Shown here: in pieces, positions 1 through 10,379 of the stretch
Numbering within the stretch: the first letter of the stretch is position 1
Layout: every line of letters begins with the position of its first letter
Assembly: GCA_028386065.3 (NCBI GenBank)
Contig: JAKUCV010003658.1
Span: 4,316 to 68,315, forward strand
Origin: Turnera subulata
Lineage: Eukaryota > Streptophyta > Magnoliopsida > Malpighiales > Passifloraceae
Direction of reading: 5' to 3'
DNA: 64,000 nt
Translations under genes and position numbers: made by a program
The notes under the pieces: generated by a model
What the model saw: the letters and a program-made list of their open reading frames with translations, nothing else
Told to the model about the DNA's origin: nothing
The model's database searches: none

Positions 1-402
1 TGCCAAAGCCAATCTTCATTAGAACATCGATGTTTGTCACACAACATCGATGTTTGGAAGATCCGGCCAAGGCAAAACTCATGTGAACATCGATGTTCGT
101 CTCACAAACATCGATGTTTTGGCCTTGCTGTACTAGAACGACAATCGTTCCATACAAAAACCGACAATCGATTTTTCCTTGTCGAACTAATTCGACTTAC
201 TGCCATGAACACCTTGATTGATATCACATACCAATCAAGCATTCATTGTCAAAACACTTTTGACAAAAACCAACCTCAACATATATCACATATACTAAAT
301 GAATTCAGCATATCACATACACTATCATGTTCATGATACATCACATATAACAAAAAGAACATCTAATTCGGTTTAGCGTTTCACAAGAGGCTCCGATATA
401 AC
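1..402 (-). mobile_element. Leader (5' UTR) of a copia-like element, cut by window edge
   Basis: On the minus strand this lies directly downstream of the LTR at 403-1933. The stretch next to the LTR (about 387-401) reads, on the minus strand, like a degenerate primer-binding site for initiator tRNA-Met (core ATCGGAGCC against the usual ATCAGAGCC). The palindrome ACATCGATGT occurs four times, at 24-33, 44-53, 87-96 and 108-117, in two pairs. The only frame here (34-336, plus) has no recognisable domain and I treat it as chance. Element type is inferred from the LTR; gag would lie beyond the left edge. Confidence 0.45.
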
Positions 403-1933
403 TGAAAGTTACCGGGCATGCAAACTTGACAATCAAAATGCAGCGGAAAGAGCCGGTACTCATGGAGGATCCATGTGAAACAAAGTAAACTGAATAGACA
501 AAAACCGTACCTGGTTTGGTTGAGATCTTTCACTCAACTGTTTGGTTGAATCAGCAAGAACTGGACAGAAATGCTGCTCCTCTACGGTATCCACACGAAC
601 CATCGATGTTCAGCTAGCAATCGTCTCACGATCACCAACCCGAGCACTCTCGAACCGCAGTGCTAGCTGCAGAAAATCGAGAGCTAGAACTTGTGTTTGT
701 GGTGTTTTCTTTCTTTCTCAAAGAAAGGGGTGTGTGTGTGTGTTCTTACAAGTCTGAAAACTCACTCAAGTCTCAAAACTAGAATAAATGAACTCACAAG
801 CATAATCTGATTATGCATACACTATTCCCACTCAACAAAAGCATGAGACAATGGCCAACACCCTTGGCCCATCATAATTAGGCTTTTGTCTAATCATGTC
901 TCCATTATCGCTTAGTGGGATTAAACATCACATGGTTTCAAACTGGTTCAATAATTCAGACAATTAGTGAACCAAAGCAACCCAAAACGACCCTGGTTCA
1001 ACCACGGTCCAACCATAGTCCAACCTGGTCCAACCACCTGGTCGAACCATGGTCCAACCATGGTTCAACCACCAGCTCGAGTCAACAGTTCTAAGTGTGT
1101 GACCCTATAGGCACTTGTATCGTTTGGCAATAATTGTAAAATCTCATTTTACAATTATAAACAATGAGCAGCGTCTAGCAACACATCATTGCTACCCAAA
1201 CGACAAGATCAATACTAATTCATTATGCCTCGGAACATGTCATCGTCCTTTCGTCACATTATCAAGATTAAACACGAGACATGGAATAAATCAATCTCGT
1301 ATATGTTTAATCTAAGTTTCTTGATCCCCGAGTTAACTGTGTAAAACGGATACTAATGATATCACCATATCACATAATCCGAGCATGGCCATGCATTTAC
1401 AGTTCAACTCTATCAAGAGGCCCAACTGATAATATACCCGTTATATGGGTTGGACGAATTCCATCTTGATCATAAAAAACCCACTACACATTATATCATA
1501 TATCCAATGATTACACTAACGTCTACTCAGTTACGAATAGCCAAGTGTAATATTAAAGTATATGACTCACATCTTGGGAACCTTGATGATCTCAGGTCTA
1601 AGGAAAATCATATAAGAACCACTAATGACAATCATATAACGTTCCATGTAGTGTTCTTATGTTGGGTCGGTCTAGTCCACAAGTTCTCTAACTTGTACCC
1701 GTATGTAGAATTCATATCTCATATAATTCTCAACATACGCTAGTCTTAATTTATTATTACAACCCATCCATAATAATAATCGACTAGGGACATTTAAGAA
1801 TATAAAATATTCTTGGGTTATAAATATGTGCAAGCGTTTATCTCATAAACTTATTTATTGGAATAACGTTAATGTATTTACATGACTATGTACAATCATC
1901 CAATGATTGGCTTTTGGGCATATTACACTAACA
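403..1933 (-). repeat. LTR of minus-strand copia-like retrotransposon
   Basis: Read on the minus strand the LTR begins TGTTAGTGTAATATGCCC at 1933 and ends ...CTTTCA near 403, followed by a PBS-like sequence, so it is the 5' LTR of an element continuing leftward out of the window. Length is about 1.5 kb. No coding frame is credible. The right boundary is sharp: composition changes from AT-rich to very GC-rich at 1934. The left end is less certain by a few bases. Assignment to copia rather than gypsy is inference from the general look of the LTR; no polyprotein is visible. Confidence 0.55.
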
Positions 1934-2480
1934 CCCTTCACGCGTGAATCGCCACCACCAACAACCCGACCACCATCACCACAGCCGGCTGCCGCCACTT
2001 TCTTCTCCTCCTCTCGCACTGCGCCGCCCAGTCGCCGCCTCCACCTCACGCGAAGCCGACGCGATCTGCAGCGAACACACACGACCAGCAGCCGCCCATC
2101 TCTTCTCCCCTTCCCATCTCGCCGCCGATCTGTGGAGTGGAGCCCGACGAGTCGCTGTCTCCTCCTCTCGGTGCTGCCGTCGCACGTCTTCCCTTCAGCC
2201 ACGCCTCTGTCGCCTCGTCGTTGCACAGCGACCAGCCGCCGCCACCCTGCAACACGCGAAGGTGAGCAGCCCTCCATGGGTAGAGACGATCCGTTTATGC
2301 AGGTGCTAACCCGCCCGTGTTCGGGTCATGGATCCGGGTCGTGCCTGCGGTTGGGTTGGCCTGGGTACGGATTAGGTTGGGTATGTGCACCTGAGCCTGG
2401 GTTGGTGCGGGCTTGGACATGGGCTGTTGACGGGCCCACTGTTCAAGGCCCAGCCCGATTTAATAAGAAAAAGGGGAAAT
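1934..2480. other. GC-rich flank, no supported gene
   Basis: Sharply GC-rich block rich in CCACC, CGCCG and GGGTTGGG runs. Several overlapping frames on both strands are open but encode Ser/Pro/Arg low-complexity sequence. No domain, splice context or start is convincing. It is probably the target sequence or LTR interior that the copia-like element at 403-1933 entered. Confidence 0.4.
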
Positions 2481-3059
2481 AAAAAGAGTATATATGTATG
2501 TATATATAATTCTGGAAATAAAAATATATATATTATGGACTATAATTTTTCTTTGGAAAATATAAATATATAGTATACGATTATACTTGGTGAAAATAAA
2601 AGAAGTAATTGTTTTCATATATTAATTTCAAGAAACTAAGGTAATTATAACATGATTATTAAATTATAGTAAATACTCTTAAGGGTATATATTATGGAAA
2701 TGGTTTACCGGAAAATATGTATATATAGATGTGACTAATTTCTGGGAAGATTATAACTATTACTTTTGGAAAAGAATATAGGTGATAGGAATAATTATTT
2801 TTATCAAATAAACTATGGACAAACTGATATGATGAGATAATTGGATAATTGGAAGTTGTGTTGACGACTTAATTGTCACTTGGAAAGTAGTGGTACGACT
2901 CGATGGTTAGAGACTATTTTGTGGTGGCCATGATCTGGGTTCTTGTGATAAGCATGTCTATGCTTGGGATGTCTATCCCGTGATTATATTTTTGGGATGT
3001 CTATCCCTGGGCTCTATTTTTGGGATGTCTATCCCTGGGTTCTATTTTGATCTGTCACC
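2481..3059. other. AT-rich spacer with short tandem repeat
   Basis: No gene. Three copies of TGGGATGTCTATCCC start at about 2965, 2993 and 3020 (period 27-28 bp), ending in a TTTTGATCTGTCACCC tail. The rest is AT-rich. Confidence 0.5.
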
Positions 3060-3685
3060 CAAAAATACGTTAATAACCAAGTACGACCCTAGCTTGTCCA
3101 GTGACGGGGCCCGAGGATAAAAATTGGAAATTATATAATGTCTTTTAGCCTTGGCTCAGTCTCAAATGAATCTTTGTTTTGTCTTTTGCTAGTGCTTTTC
3201 TTTCTCGGTATTATGTTTGCCTGCATATTACTGTTTATCCACGATTGTACTTAAATGTACCGGTGGGCACTTCGGACTCACCCCTCGCCTGCGGGGTTTC
3301 ATCCCGTAGGATGAGTTGCTCGGAGTACAGGTACATGGTTCGTCCAGCTGCTGTTTTTACTCCACCAGACCCCGGATCCATACCTCCGTTGCATCTCATT
3401 CTAAGACTTCCGCTGCTTGTTTTACTATTATGTTGTTGCTGTTGAGGATATTCTCTGTTGCTGTTGTTACTGTATTATGTCTTTGTTGCTGTAACATATA
3501 TCCTCTACTGATGGTTGGTTTGGAGTGTATTGATTATAATAATAGTCTCCGGGATCGGGTGACGGATGTTGTATTTGGGTTTGCCTTGTACTGTATTTTG
3601 TATCATATGTACTGTCTGCTACTGTAATAAGAATCGTTCTGGCACGTGTTTACCCTGTACAGTAAATACGGGTCAGGGCGTTTCA
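3060..3685 (+). repeat. Gypsy LTR-like fragment (possible solo LTR end)
   Basis: The block contains the GC-rich cluster CACCCCTCGCCTGCGGGGTT near 3280 and ends in ACGGGTCAGGGCGTTTCA at 3685, which resembles the GGGTCGGGGCGTGACA-type 3' end of plant Tekay-like gypsy LTRs. I could not find the matching TG start or a TSD, so it may be a truncated or solo LTR. The small frames inside (3179-3445, 3316-3627) are not credible genes. Confidence 0.35.
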
Positions 3686-4265
3686 TCGTAGATAATTAGT
3701 AAAAATATAGGCCTATAATGAAATCTACATAGAATATTAATTTGTCAGGCAATATAGTTTTCTGTGGAAATATGTAATTATATTTTAAGGAATAACTTTC
3801 TCGCTAAAATGGTAGGGAAATTGGAGGAAAATATGGTATAGAAGAACTGGTTCTTCTTATATTTAGCTTATGCTGTCGATTTTAAAATATAATATTTTAT
3901 TACAACAATTTTTTTAATTTCCAAGTCACATAGAAAATTCTATCCTAATGAAGTAAGAAAAATTGATAAATACTAGGTTTAAGATAATAAAAGACCTCAT
4001 CGCTAACTAAATTGGTTGTTAGTCCAATACTTGTGGTAGAGCCTACAATGCACGCAACAAATTAAAAAAAAAATCATATTAGGGTAATATACAAAAATTG
4101 CGAGAAGGGAAAAGAAATATTCCTCCCAACATGTTAAAAAACTGTAATTAATTTTTTTAATTAAAAGGAGAACTATTTTATGGTAAAAAAAGAGCAATAT
4201 TTCATCTCATCTTTAATTTATATATCATTTTATCACCCGAGACGATGACATACAAAAATAAAATG
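3686..4265. other. AT-rich spacer
   Basis: AT-rich intergenic sequence with homopolymer runs. I see no gene, RNA or element boundary in it. Confidence 0.5.
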
Positions 4266-4530
4266 AGAGTTACATTCTTGTACAAAGTTACCTAACTTTA
4301 ATTTTGCACAAGAAATATATTTCTTGCAATTTGTCCAATGAGAGTTATCTAATTTTTTTTGTTAGTATTAAATTTTTCAAGGATAATTATGCAATTTTAA
4401 TTTTGTATGTGATTCTTACAATTTCTCTAAATGGAGTTTACAATTTCATTATTTTATACGGTAAGAGAATATTCTTATTTGAATTCCTAGAATGATGAAG
4501 TATAATATTAGGATAATTAATGGATTTGGG
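4266..4530. repeat. Direct repeat flanking protease pseudogene, copy 1
   Basis: This block (TTTTGCACAAG..., CAATGAGAGTTAT, TTTTTCAAGG, GAGAATATTC..., GAAGTATAATATTAGGATAAT) recurs in diverged form at about 6045-6310. The two copies lie on either side of the aspartic protease relic. They look like common upstream/downstream sequence of a former tandem gene array, or old element ends. Small frame 4304-4495 is not credible. Confidence 0.4.
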
Positions 4531-4789
4531 CAATGCTCGATTTTGGATTAGTCGGCTCTATAAAATTAAAGCACTCGGGGTTGTTGGGCTTAGGCGACAC
4601 ATCCATGTGCATGGCCCCAACTTTCAGTTGGAGGAATTTAATCATTTTAAATTATTAAAAAATAATTCTTAATCCAAAATTGAGTCACGTGAAATTAATA
4701 TTTTATTAGGGAAACAAAGTCCAAAAAACGTCAAATATTTATTAATGAACAAAATATGCCATTGATAAGCGGTAATGATGAATAAGGTA

Positions 4790-5860
4790 TGGTGTTCAAA
4801 CACTCCCGAGCAACCCCTTATATGACCAATATCTAGTGATTAATACTAATAGTGATTTATCTTGGATTCAATGCCAACCTTGTTCTTCTTGATATTCTTA
4901 AATTGAATCTATTTGTGGTCCTGCAAAATTTAACACATATAAAGACGTTCGCAGTGAGAATATAAAATGTAACTCTTAGGTAACCAACAAACCTTCCATG
5001 ATCAACAATTTAGGTACAAGGTAGGTTATGGGGATGGATCATCACCCAAAGGAATATTAGCACTTTGAAATTTTGTATTTGAAAATGCTAAAATTTCAAA
5101 TGTAGCATTTGGGTGTGGACATGAAAATAAAATAACCTTGCTAATTGTATTAAGGTTAGGTAAAGGCGACCTTTCTTTTATCAACTATTTAGGTATGAAA
5201 CCCGCAAAAAATTTTAGTTATTGTCCAATGGATTCCGAAAACACTACTAGGATGACTACACATTAAGTAATACCTATTGGCGTAAGTTGGACTCCCATGT
5301 ATCAAATGAAATACTAATCTTTGTATTATTATGTTGACTTTTCAAGTCTAATAGGTATCCAAAAAATATAAAAGGTGACCATATTTAAGAAATATTTCAG
5401 TTATACAACCTAAAAACAAACCATTAATATTATTATATTGGCCTTTTCATATATAAGCATAGGAAAGAGAAAAGTGCCTATACTTGAAAAAGTATTCTAA
5501 TTGAGTTCTATCGGTAAAGGAGGAGTTACTGTGGATACCAGAATAGTGGTGACGAGGTTTCTAAGAGCAGCTTATAATGTATTTCAAGACGGATTTATAC
5601 ATAAATGAAATAATTCTCTCGAACATGTACTTTTTAGTGATGGTGCCAAACATATCATTACATTTCATAGGTGGCCCAATTGTCGTCCTAAGAGTTAATA
5701 ATATTCTAATCTAAGTGGAAAATACATGTCTTTTACCTTACTTTTGCACCTTCTCAAAGAGAATTTTCAGTCTTTGGTAATATTCTATAACTAAATATTC
5801 AAATATCTATAGATGCGAGGTTGGTCGTATAGAATTTGGGCCTAAAAGATGTGCCTCCCA
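4790..5860 (+). pseudogene. Aspartic protease pseudogene (nepenthesin/CDR1-like, family A1B)
   Basis: Reading across frameshifts on the plus strand gives the framework of a plant pepsin-like protease: SDLSWIQCQPCSS (near 4850), YKVGYGDGSSPKGILAL (near 5015), ISNVAFGCGHENK (near 5090), GKGDLSFINYLGMKPAKNFSYC (near 5165), a GKGGVTVDT block (near 5515) and a C-terminal GPKRCA-like end (near 5850). Family members are secreted endopeptidases with two Asp-Thr/Ser-Gly sites. Here the first site reads NTN instead of DTG and the second reads DTR, so catalysis is lost. Several stops and frameshifts interrupt it. The N-terminal signal region and part before the first site are missing or unrecognisable. 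No intron is obvious; the relic is flanked by direct repeats at 4266-4530 and 6045-6310, suggesting an old tandem gene cluster. Confidence 0.8.
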
Positions 5861-6044
5861 AGAGTAAGGCTGGACTAAGACTAGAAATTAAAGTAGCAAT
5901 AAGTCTAATAATATTCTACTATGCATAATCTTATTATGTTTGTATATATATTAAGTATTAAGTCTCCATACTTGGAAAAAATGATCTATAAGAAATGCTA
6001 ATATAAAGAGTGTGTATGTTGTGTGATAATATTTTTTAGGAAGA

Positions 6045-6310
6045 ATTATGTAATTTTGCACAAGTAATGTTTGCAATTTCTCAATGAGAGTTATATATTT
6101 TGTTTTTGTTTTTTTAAGCATTGTTATTCTTTTAATTTTTTCAATGGTAGTAATATCATTTTATATTTGTGTCATCCGTATAATTTTTCAAGGTAGAGTT
6201 ATGTAATTTTATTTTTGCAAGTTTTCAATACTTTATATTGTCAAGAGAACATTGCTTTATGAATTTTCAGGAAGATGAAGATCTATAATATTAGTATAAT
6301 AATGGATCAA
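6045..6310. repeat. Direct repeat flanking protease pseudogene, copy 2
   Basis: Diverged second copy of the 4266-4530 block, in the same orientation, with the order TTTTGCACAAG, CAATGAGAGTTAT, TTTTTCAAGG, GAAGATCTATAATATTAGTATAAT. Homology judged by eye. Confidence 0.4.
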
Positions 6311-6592
6311 TAATTTTCGGATGTGTCTACAAGGAGCAGTAATTAAATAAATCCAGCCCAGACGCGCAGGAGTTTTTACACCGACCTAGGCCTAATATGT
6401 TTATCTTAACTCAAGTTACAGAAGCCCATTTTAGAAGAGCTTTATATGTGCGGAAAGTTTAGACAATTCTCCAAAAATTTGTAGACAAGTCCAAGGTCTA
6501 ATTCAACTATTTACAAGCCAACCCATTCTTTCACCCGAGTCACCCGCAAACCAAATGCATGAGTCCATTTAAATTCACTAATGGTGTCCATT
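6311..6592. other. Intergenic target sequence
   Basis: No gene seen. The end of this stretch (AATGGTGTCCATTAAATG) is duplicated on the far side of the short LINE at 6609-7372 and marks its insertion site. Confidence 0.4.
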
Positions 6593-7388
6593 AAATGTTA
6601 ATTTCATTTGGGGTGGAATTTTTTTCTCTCTAGGGTTTTCTCTTTTCTCTCTTTTTCTTAGAGAAAACCTTAGATCTACAACTTGGGGCTGCCTTCGATT
6701 TTCTTCCGGCGGTGAGCCCCCACCAAAATTTCTTTCAACTAGCTAGTTTTTTCTTTTTTTATTTTTAGTTTCGTTGGTTTACTCCCACTTTTTGTGGGTT
6801 TAGTCTCACTTTCTGTGAGCTTGTTTCTCTCCTTCAGGAGTTTTCTCACCGTTTTTGGTGTTTCAAATAAGACTATGGGAGACACAAGTCATGGAGGAAG
6901 ATTCGATTTGAAGAACGATTCGGCATGGTGGTTTCTGCACAGACCATACTGGATCTGATGCTCGCGAGAGTAGCGTGCCTTTATAAATCCTCTATTGAAG
7001 GAGATAAATCACGTTGTGTTTTAGTCTCACTTTTTGTGAGTTTGTTTCTCTCCTTCAGGAGTTTTGTCACCGATTTTGGTGTTTCAAATAAGACTATGGG
7101 AGACACAAGTCATGGAGGAAGATTCGATTTGAAGAACGATTCGGCATGGTGGTTGCTGCACGGACCATACTGGATCTGACGCTCGCGAGAGTAGTGTACC
7201 TTTATAAATCCTCTATTGAAGGAGATAAATCACGTTGTGCTTTATATAGTAGGTTAAGAAGAATTCTTTTGTTGAATTTTTCTAATGATTTTGCTATATT
7301 AGATCTTCAACTATGTAATTTCAGGTCTTTAGATCTGTTTATATGAATGAAGAATGCTCCTTTTCTAAAAAAAAATGTTAATTTCATT
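6593..7388 (+). mobile_element. Short internally deleted LINE (non-autonomous) with TSD
   Basis: The element starts GGGGTGGAATTTTTTTCTC (6609) with the pyrimidine-rich CTCTCTAGGGTTTTC start common in plant LINE 5' UTRs. It ends GAATGAAGAATGCTCCTTTTCT followed by a poly(A) run (to about 7372). Flanks are AAATGTTAATTTCATT at 6593-6608 and 7373-7388, a 16-bp target-site duplication. About 760 bp lies between, with no reverse transcriptase, so it was probably mobilised by an autonomous LINE. Inside is a 220-bp tandem duplication. Further copies of ATGTTAATTTCATT follow at about 7403-7416 and 7427-7440, after a short CAGCAAAAAAA tail, suggesting more than one insertion at this site. Confidence 0.7.
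6803..7242 (+). repeat. 220-bp tandem duplication inside the short LINE
   Basis: The segment beginning GTCTCACTTTCTGTGAGCTTG at 6803 recurs at 7023 as GTCTCACTTTTTGTGAGTTTG. Both copies carry the same GGTGTTTCAAATAAGACTATG block and end ...GGAGATAAATCACGTTGTG. The overlapping frames 6925-7179 and 7146-7346 are by-products of the duplication. Confidence 0.8.
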
Positions 7389-7789
7389 AATGGTGTCATT
7401 AAATGTTAATTTCATTCAGCAAAAAAATGTTAATTTCATTAATTTGGGAGAAAAACGATAGTATTCTAATTGCCCAAATTACGATTTAATATATACCCCA
7501 ATTTAATGCATTTTATATCTTTTTTCTATATTAAATTTATTAATGGTGTCCATTTTATGGTAAAAAATGAAATCATATTCTAAATAATTCTCACTCCATT
7601 TAATTTATTTCTATATATAAATCATTTAAACCCACCAATTAATTGATTTTTATATATAAATTATTTTTACACAATTAGGTAAAAAAGAACAAACACATAA
7701 AAAAAACAAACACATATTATTAGGGTTAATTTATAAACAAAAAAACCGCAATTTTCCCTTCCTAATTCATTAGGATTAGAACAAATCGA
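7389..7789. other. AT-rich spacer with repeated insertion-site sequence
   Basis: Carries two further copies of the ATGTTAATTTCATT motif and a TTAATGGTGTCCATTTTA echo near 7540. No gene. Confidence 0.45.
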
Positions 7790-8590
7790 ACCATCTAACA
7801 AAAAAAAAAAAGAACAAGAAGATCATGAATTTGCTTCTCCACCACCTCGCCGTCAAAGACCACCACTGCAACAACCCCAACCCAACCCAACCTTCACCAT
7901 CCCCTCCATTTTCCTTGTTTTCTCCTTAGCAGTCCACCAAATCCTCTCCGTTTCCACCCTCCACTGCCATAAAAAACAACCCACGCAACTACCGTTTCTC
8001 TTACTTTCTTCTTCCTCCCCCTAGCAGAAGTCTCTATATTCACCTCCTTAACCATACTCATAACCACATCATCCACCGCCTTCCTCCTCCCATCCCCGCC
8101 CTCTTCCGCCACTTTACCAAACTCCCCGCCAGCTTCCTCTCCACTTTCTCCATCGCCACCTCCTCCTCCTCGCTCTCATCAAACAAATCCATAAATCTTC
8201 TCTTCTTACTTGCCACCGGAGCCAGCATGGGCAAAACAAAACCGGCTCTCTTCTAATCCTTCTGCGCTCTATTACTCCCGGAGCTATTCTTGGATTTGCA
8301 GTATTAACGTTTAGGGGTCTCGGGTTTAGGCGATGGTGATTGTGGTGGTGGTCGGTTTTAGTTGTAAATTGGAGATAGGCGAATGATGGTGGAAGTGGTA
8401 GAGATGGTGCTCGAGTTTATAGGTGGCGGAGGTGGTGATTCACAGTGGTGGTGGGGGGATAGAGAGGAGATAAAATTAGGGTTTGTAGATGGTGGTGGTG
8501 CTCTGATTTTGTAGGCGGTGGAGGTGGTGCTCGGATTTGCAGTGGTGGACATGGTGCTCTGATTTGTAGTGATGATGGTCATTTTTTGTT
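7790..8590 (-). other. Possible degenerate coding remnant, unrecognised
   Basis: GC-rich island in AT-rich surroundings. On the minus strand, frames from about 8300 to 7894 give a basic/acidic stretch (KKRRFMDLFDESEEEE, then KVERKLAGSLVKWRKRAG, then after a frame change AVDDVVMSMVKEVNIETSARG), which looks like real but broken protein sequence. I do not recognise the family. The right third (8340-8580) is a GTGGTG-rich imperfect repeat (units like GGTGGTGCTCGGATTTG) and gives low-complexity frames. No intact start-to-stop gene. Confidence 0.3.
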
Positions 8591-8648
8591 GCCTTTTTCT
8601 ACATATTAAAACTTGGTTGACGATAAAAGTTTAAAGTGGAGAGTTAAA

Positions 8649-9538
8649 TCTATTATATATATTTAAAGCTGATATCCTCACCAGGTGTTGACACATAGGA
8701 TTTTAGAGGTCTTCATATATTGCCATGTGGAGGATTTTAAGTGTAGTTTTAATCAATTAAATTTTGACATTTGGCCATAATGACAAATATAATTATCCAA
8801 AAAAAAATTAAAATTAAGAAGATCCTGATAAGAATTAAGCTCTCATCAGAAAAGCTATGAATTATATCTGATAAGAATTAAACTCTTATCAGAAAAAACT
8901 GATAAGTTATGTCACCGATTTGAAAAAAAATGTCATTCAATATTACATATATATCTATATATTAATATATTATTGTTATATATTTATTACGTCATTTACT
9001 CTATAATTATTATGTGATAAGAATTATATTAGCTTTAGATTGATAAACTTTACAACTGATAAGATAATATTATTATTCAAAACTAACCTTTTATCTGTCT
9101 TTTTCTGTATCTCTTCACAAATTTCTTCTCCATCATCTCTCTTTAAATACAGATATAGTACTCCATCTGTATATGTGAAATAATAGTCTCTGTCTATGAT
9201 ACAGTTTTCTATTCATTCATTCTCTTTTACTCCACAAGGTCTAGATACACTATGTGTTTATTCTTTTTTTTTTTGTTTCTATTTGCACTACACAAGGTCT
9301 TTAGATACAGTCTGTGTGTGATACAGTTTCTCTATCATTCACTCATTCTCTCTTATTCTTCTTTTCTTCTTTTGTTTTATTTTTATTTGTATACGTGGTA
9401 TAATATTAAAATTATTTTATCACCCTTAATTAAGCATCTCATTTGTTTTTATATTCTTTCTATTTCTCCAATCTATTTTAATTATTTTTTTATTTGTGCA
9501 GGAAAATAATCCCGTGGAACCCACGGGAAGTGAGCTAG
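8649..9538 (+). mobile_element. Non-autonomous Helitron
   Basis: All structural hallmarks are present. The 5' terminus is TC (8649: TCTATTATATATATTTAAAG). The 3' terminus is CTAG (9535-9538), preceded by the hairpin at 9511-9527, which ends 11 nt before the terminus. Insertion is between host A (8648) and T (9539), with no target duplication. Length is 890 bp and there is no Rep/helicase coding sequence, so it depends on an autonomous partner. Inside are a diverged internal duplication (about 9186-9250 and 9290-9360, AAGGTCT.AGATACA units) and CTGATAAGAATTAA/CTTATCAG palindromes near 8825-8910. Frame 9252-9509 is low complexity and not coding. Confidence 0.85.
9511..9527 (+). other. Helitron 3' terminal hairpin
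   Basis: Perfect 7-bp stem CCCGTGG/CCACGGG with a 3-nt loop AAC, 11 nt before the terminal CTAG. It is the expected 3' transposition signal of Helitrons. Confidence 0.85.
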
Positions 9539-10379
9539 TGACAATTAAAGAGGAATACTACAGTGAATTGAATTTTAATTCTTATCTCATTGTAATTATC
9601 ATTATTATAAAATAAATACTAGAGAATCAAGGAGAAAAAGTAAGACGCGTGACATGTGCTAATCTTTAATTTTATAATAAATATCTTTTTCAAAATTTAG
9701 ATATAATTAAAAAGATGATTGGTTTTAAAATAAATATGGTTTAAAATTTTGGAGAAGATTAAGGGTATTTTTTAGACACGGATTTTTTGTTATGGGTCGG
9801 GTCGTGGAACGGGTCGGGCGAGTCGCGGTTGGGTCGTGTTGGTTGAACTGACAGATGGGTCCCAACTTTGCTGACATGGCACCAGAAAAGTTGCCATGTC
9901 AGCAATAGCTACCTGATTCCAGGCAAGCAGACCAAAAGATGAAAAATAAACGCACACAAGGATCAAAAGTAAAGAAAACGCAACACAAGGTTGAATTCAA
10001 GAATCGGGGGCTAACACAGGGATGAAACGTGTCATTAATCCGTAGTAATTGTGTAAATCCCGATTCCTAGATTGCCTTAAATATTAATAGAACTTGACAT
10101 TAGATTAAGTTTGCTATTTTATTTCTCTTAACTTTGCTCTAGCCGAAATTAATATAATTGCTCTCATAATCAATTTGCTAAATAATCATAAGTTATGGTC
10201 AATGTAGTACTAAATTCATTTGTCTCTGTGAGATCGACCTTGATTATAATACTACAACAAGACACTGTACGCTTGTAGTTTAAAATCTTTGCATATTATT
10301 TGTGGGTTTAATTGTGTGTTGCGTTGTGAGATTATCAAGTATAATTTTGAATAGTACGGAGAATGCTCTTTAATCGGGA
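9539..10379. other. Intergenic, weak LTR-leader similarity
   Basis: No gene. 9795-9850 is a GGGTCGGGTCGTGG-rich patch. 9866-9906 contains a GCTGACATGGCA...TGCCATGTCAGC inverted repeat. 10220-10340 (TCTGTGAGATCGACCTTGATT ... TGTGAGATTATCAAG) faintly resembles the LTR end and leader of Athila-like gypsy elements. No PBS follows, so this remains a guess. Confidence 0.3.

Noticed and set aside
1907..2482. 191-aa plus-strand ORF and overlapping ORFs in GC-rich sequence
   Set aside because: Ser/Pro/Arg low complexity, open in several frames on both strands because of base composition; starts inside an LTR.
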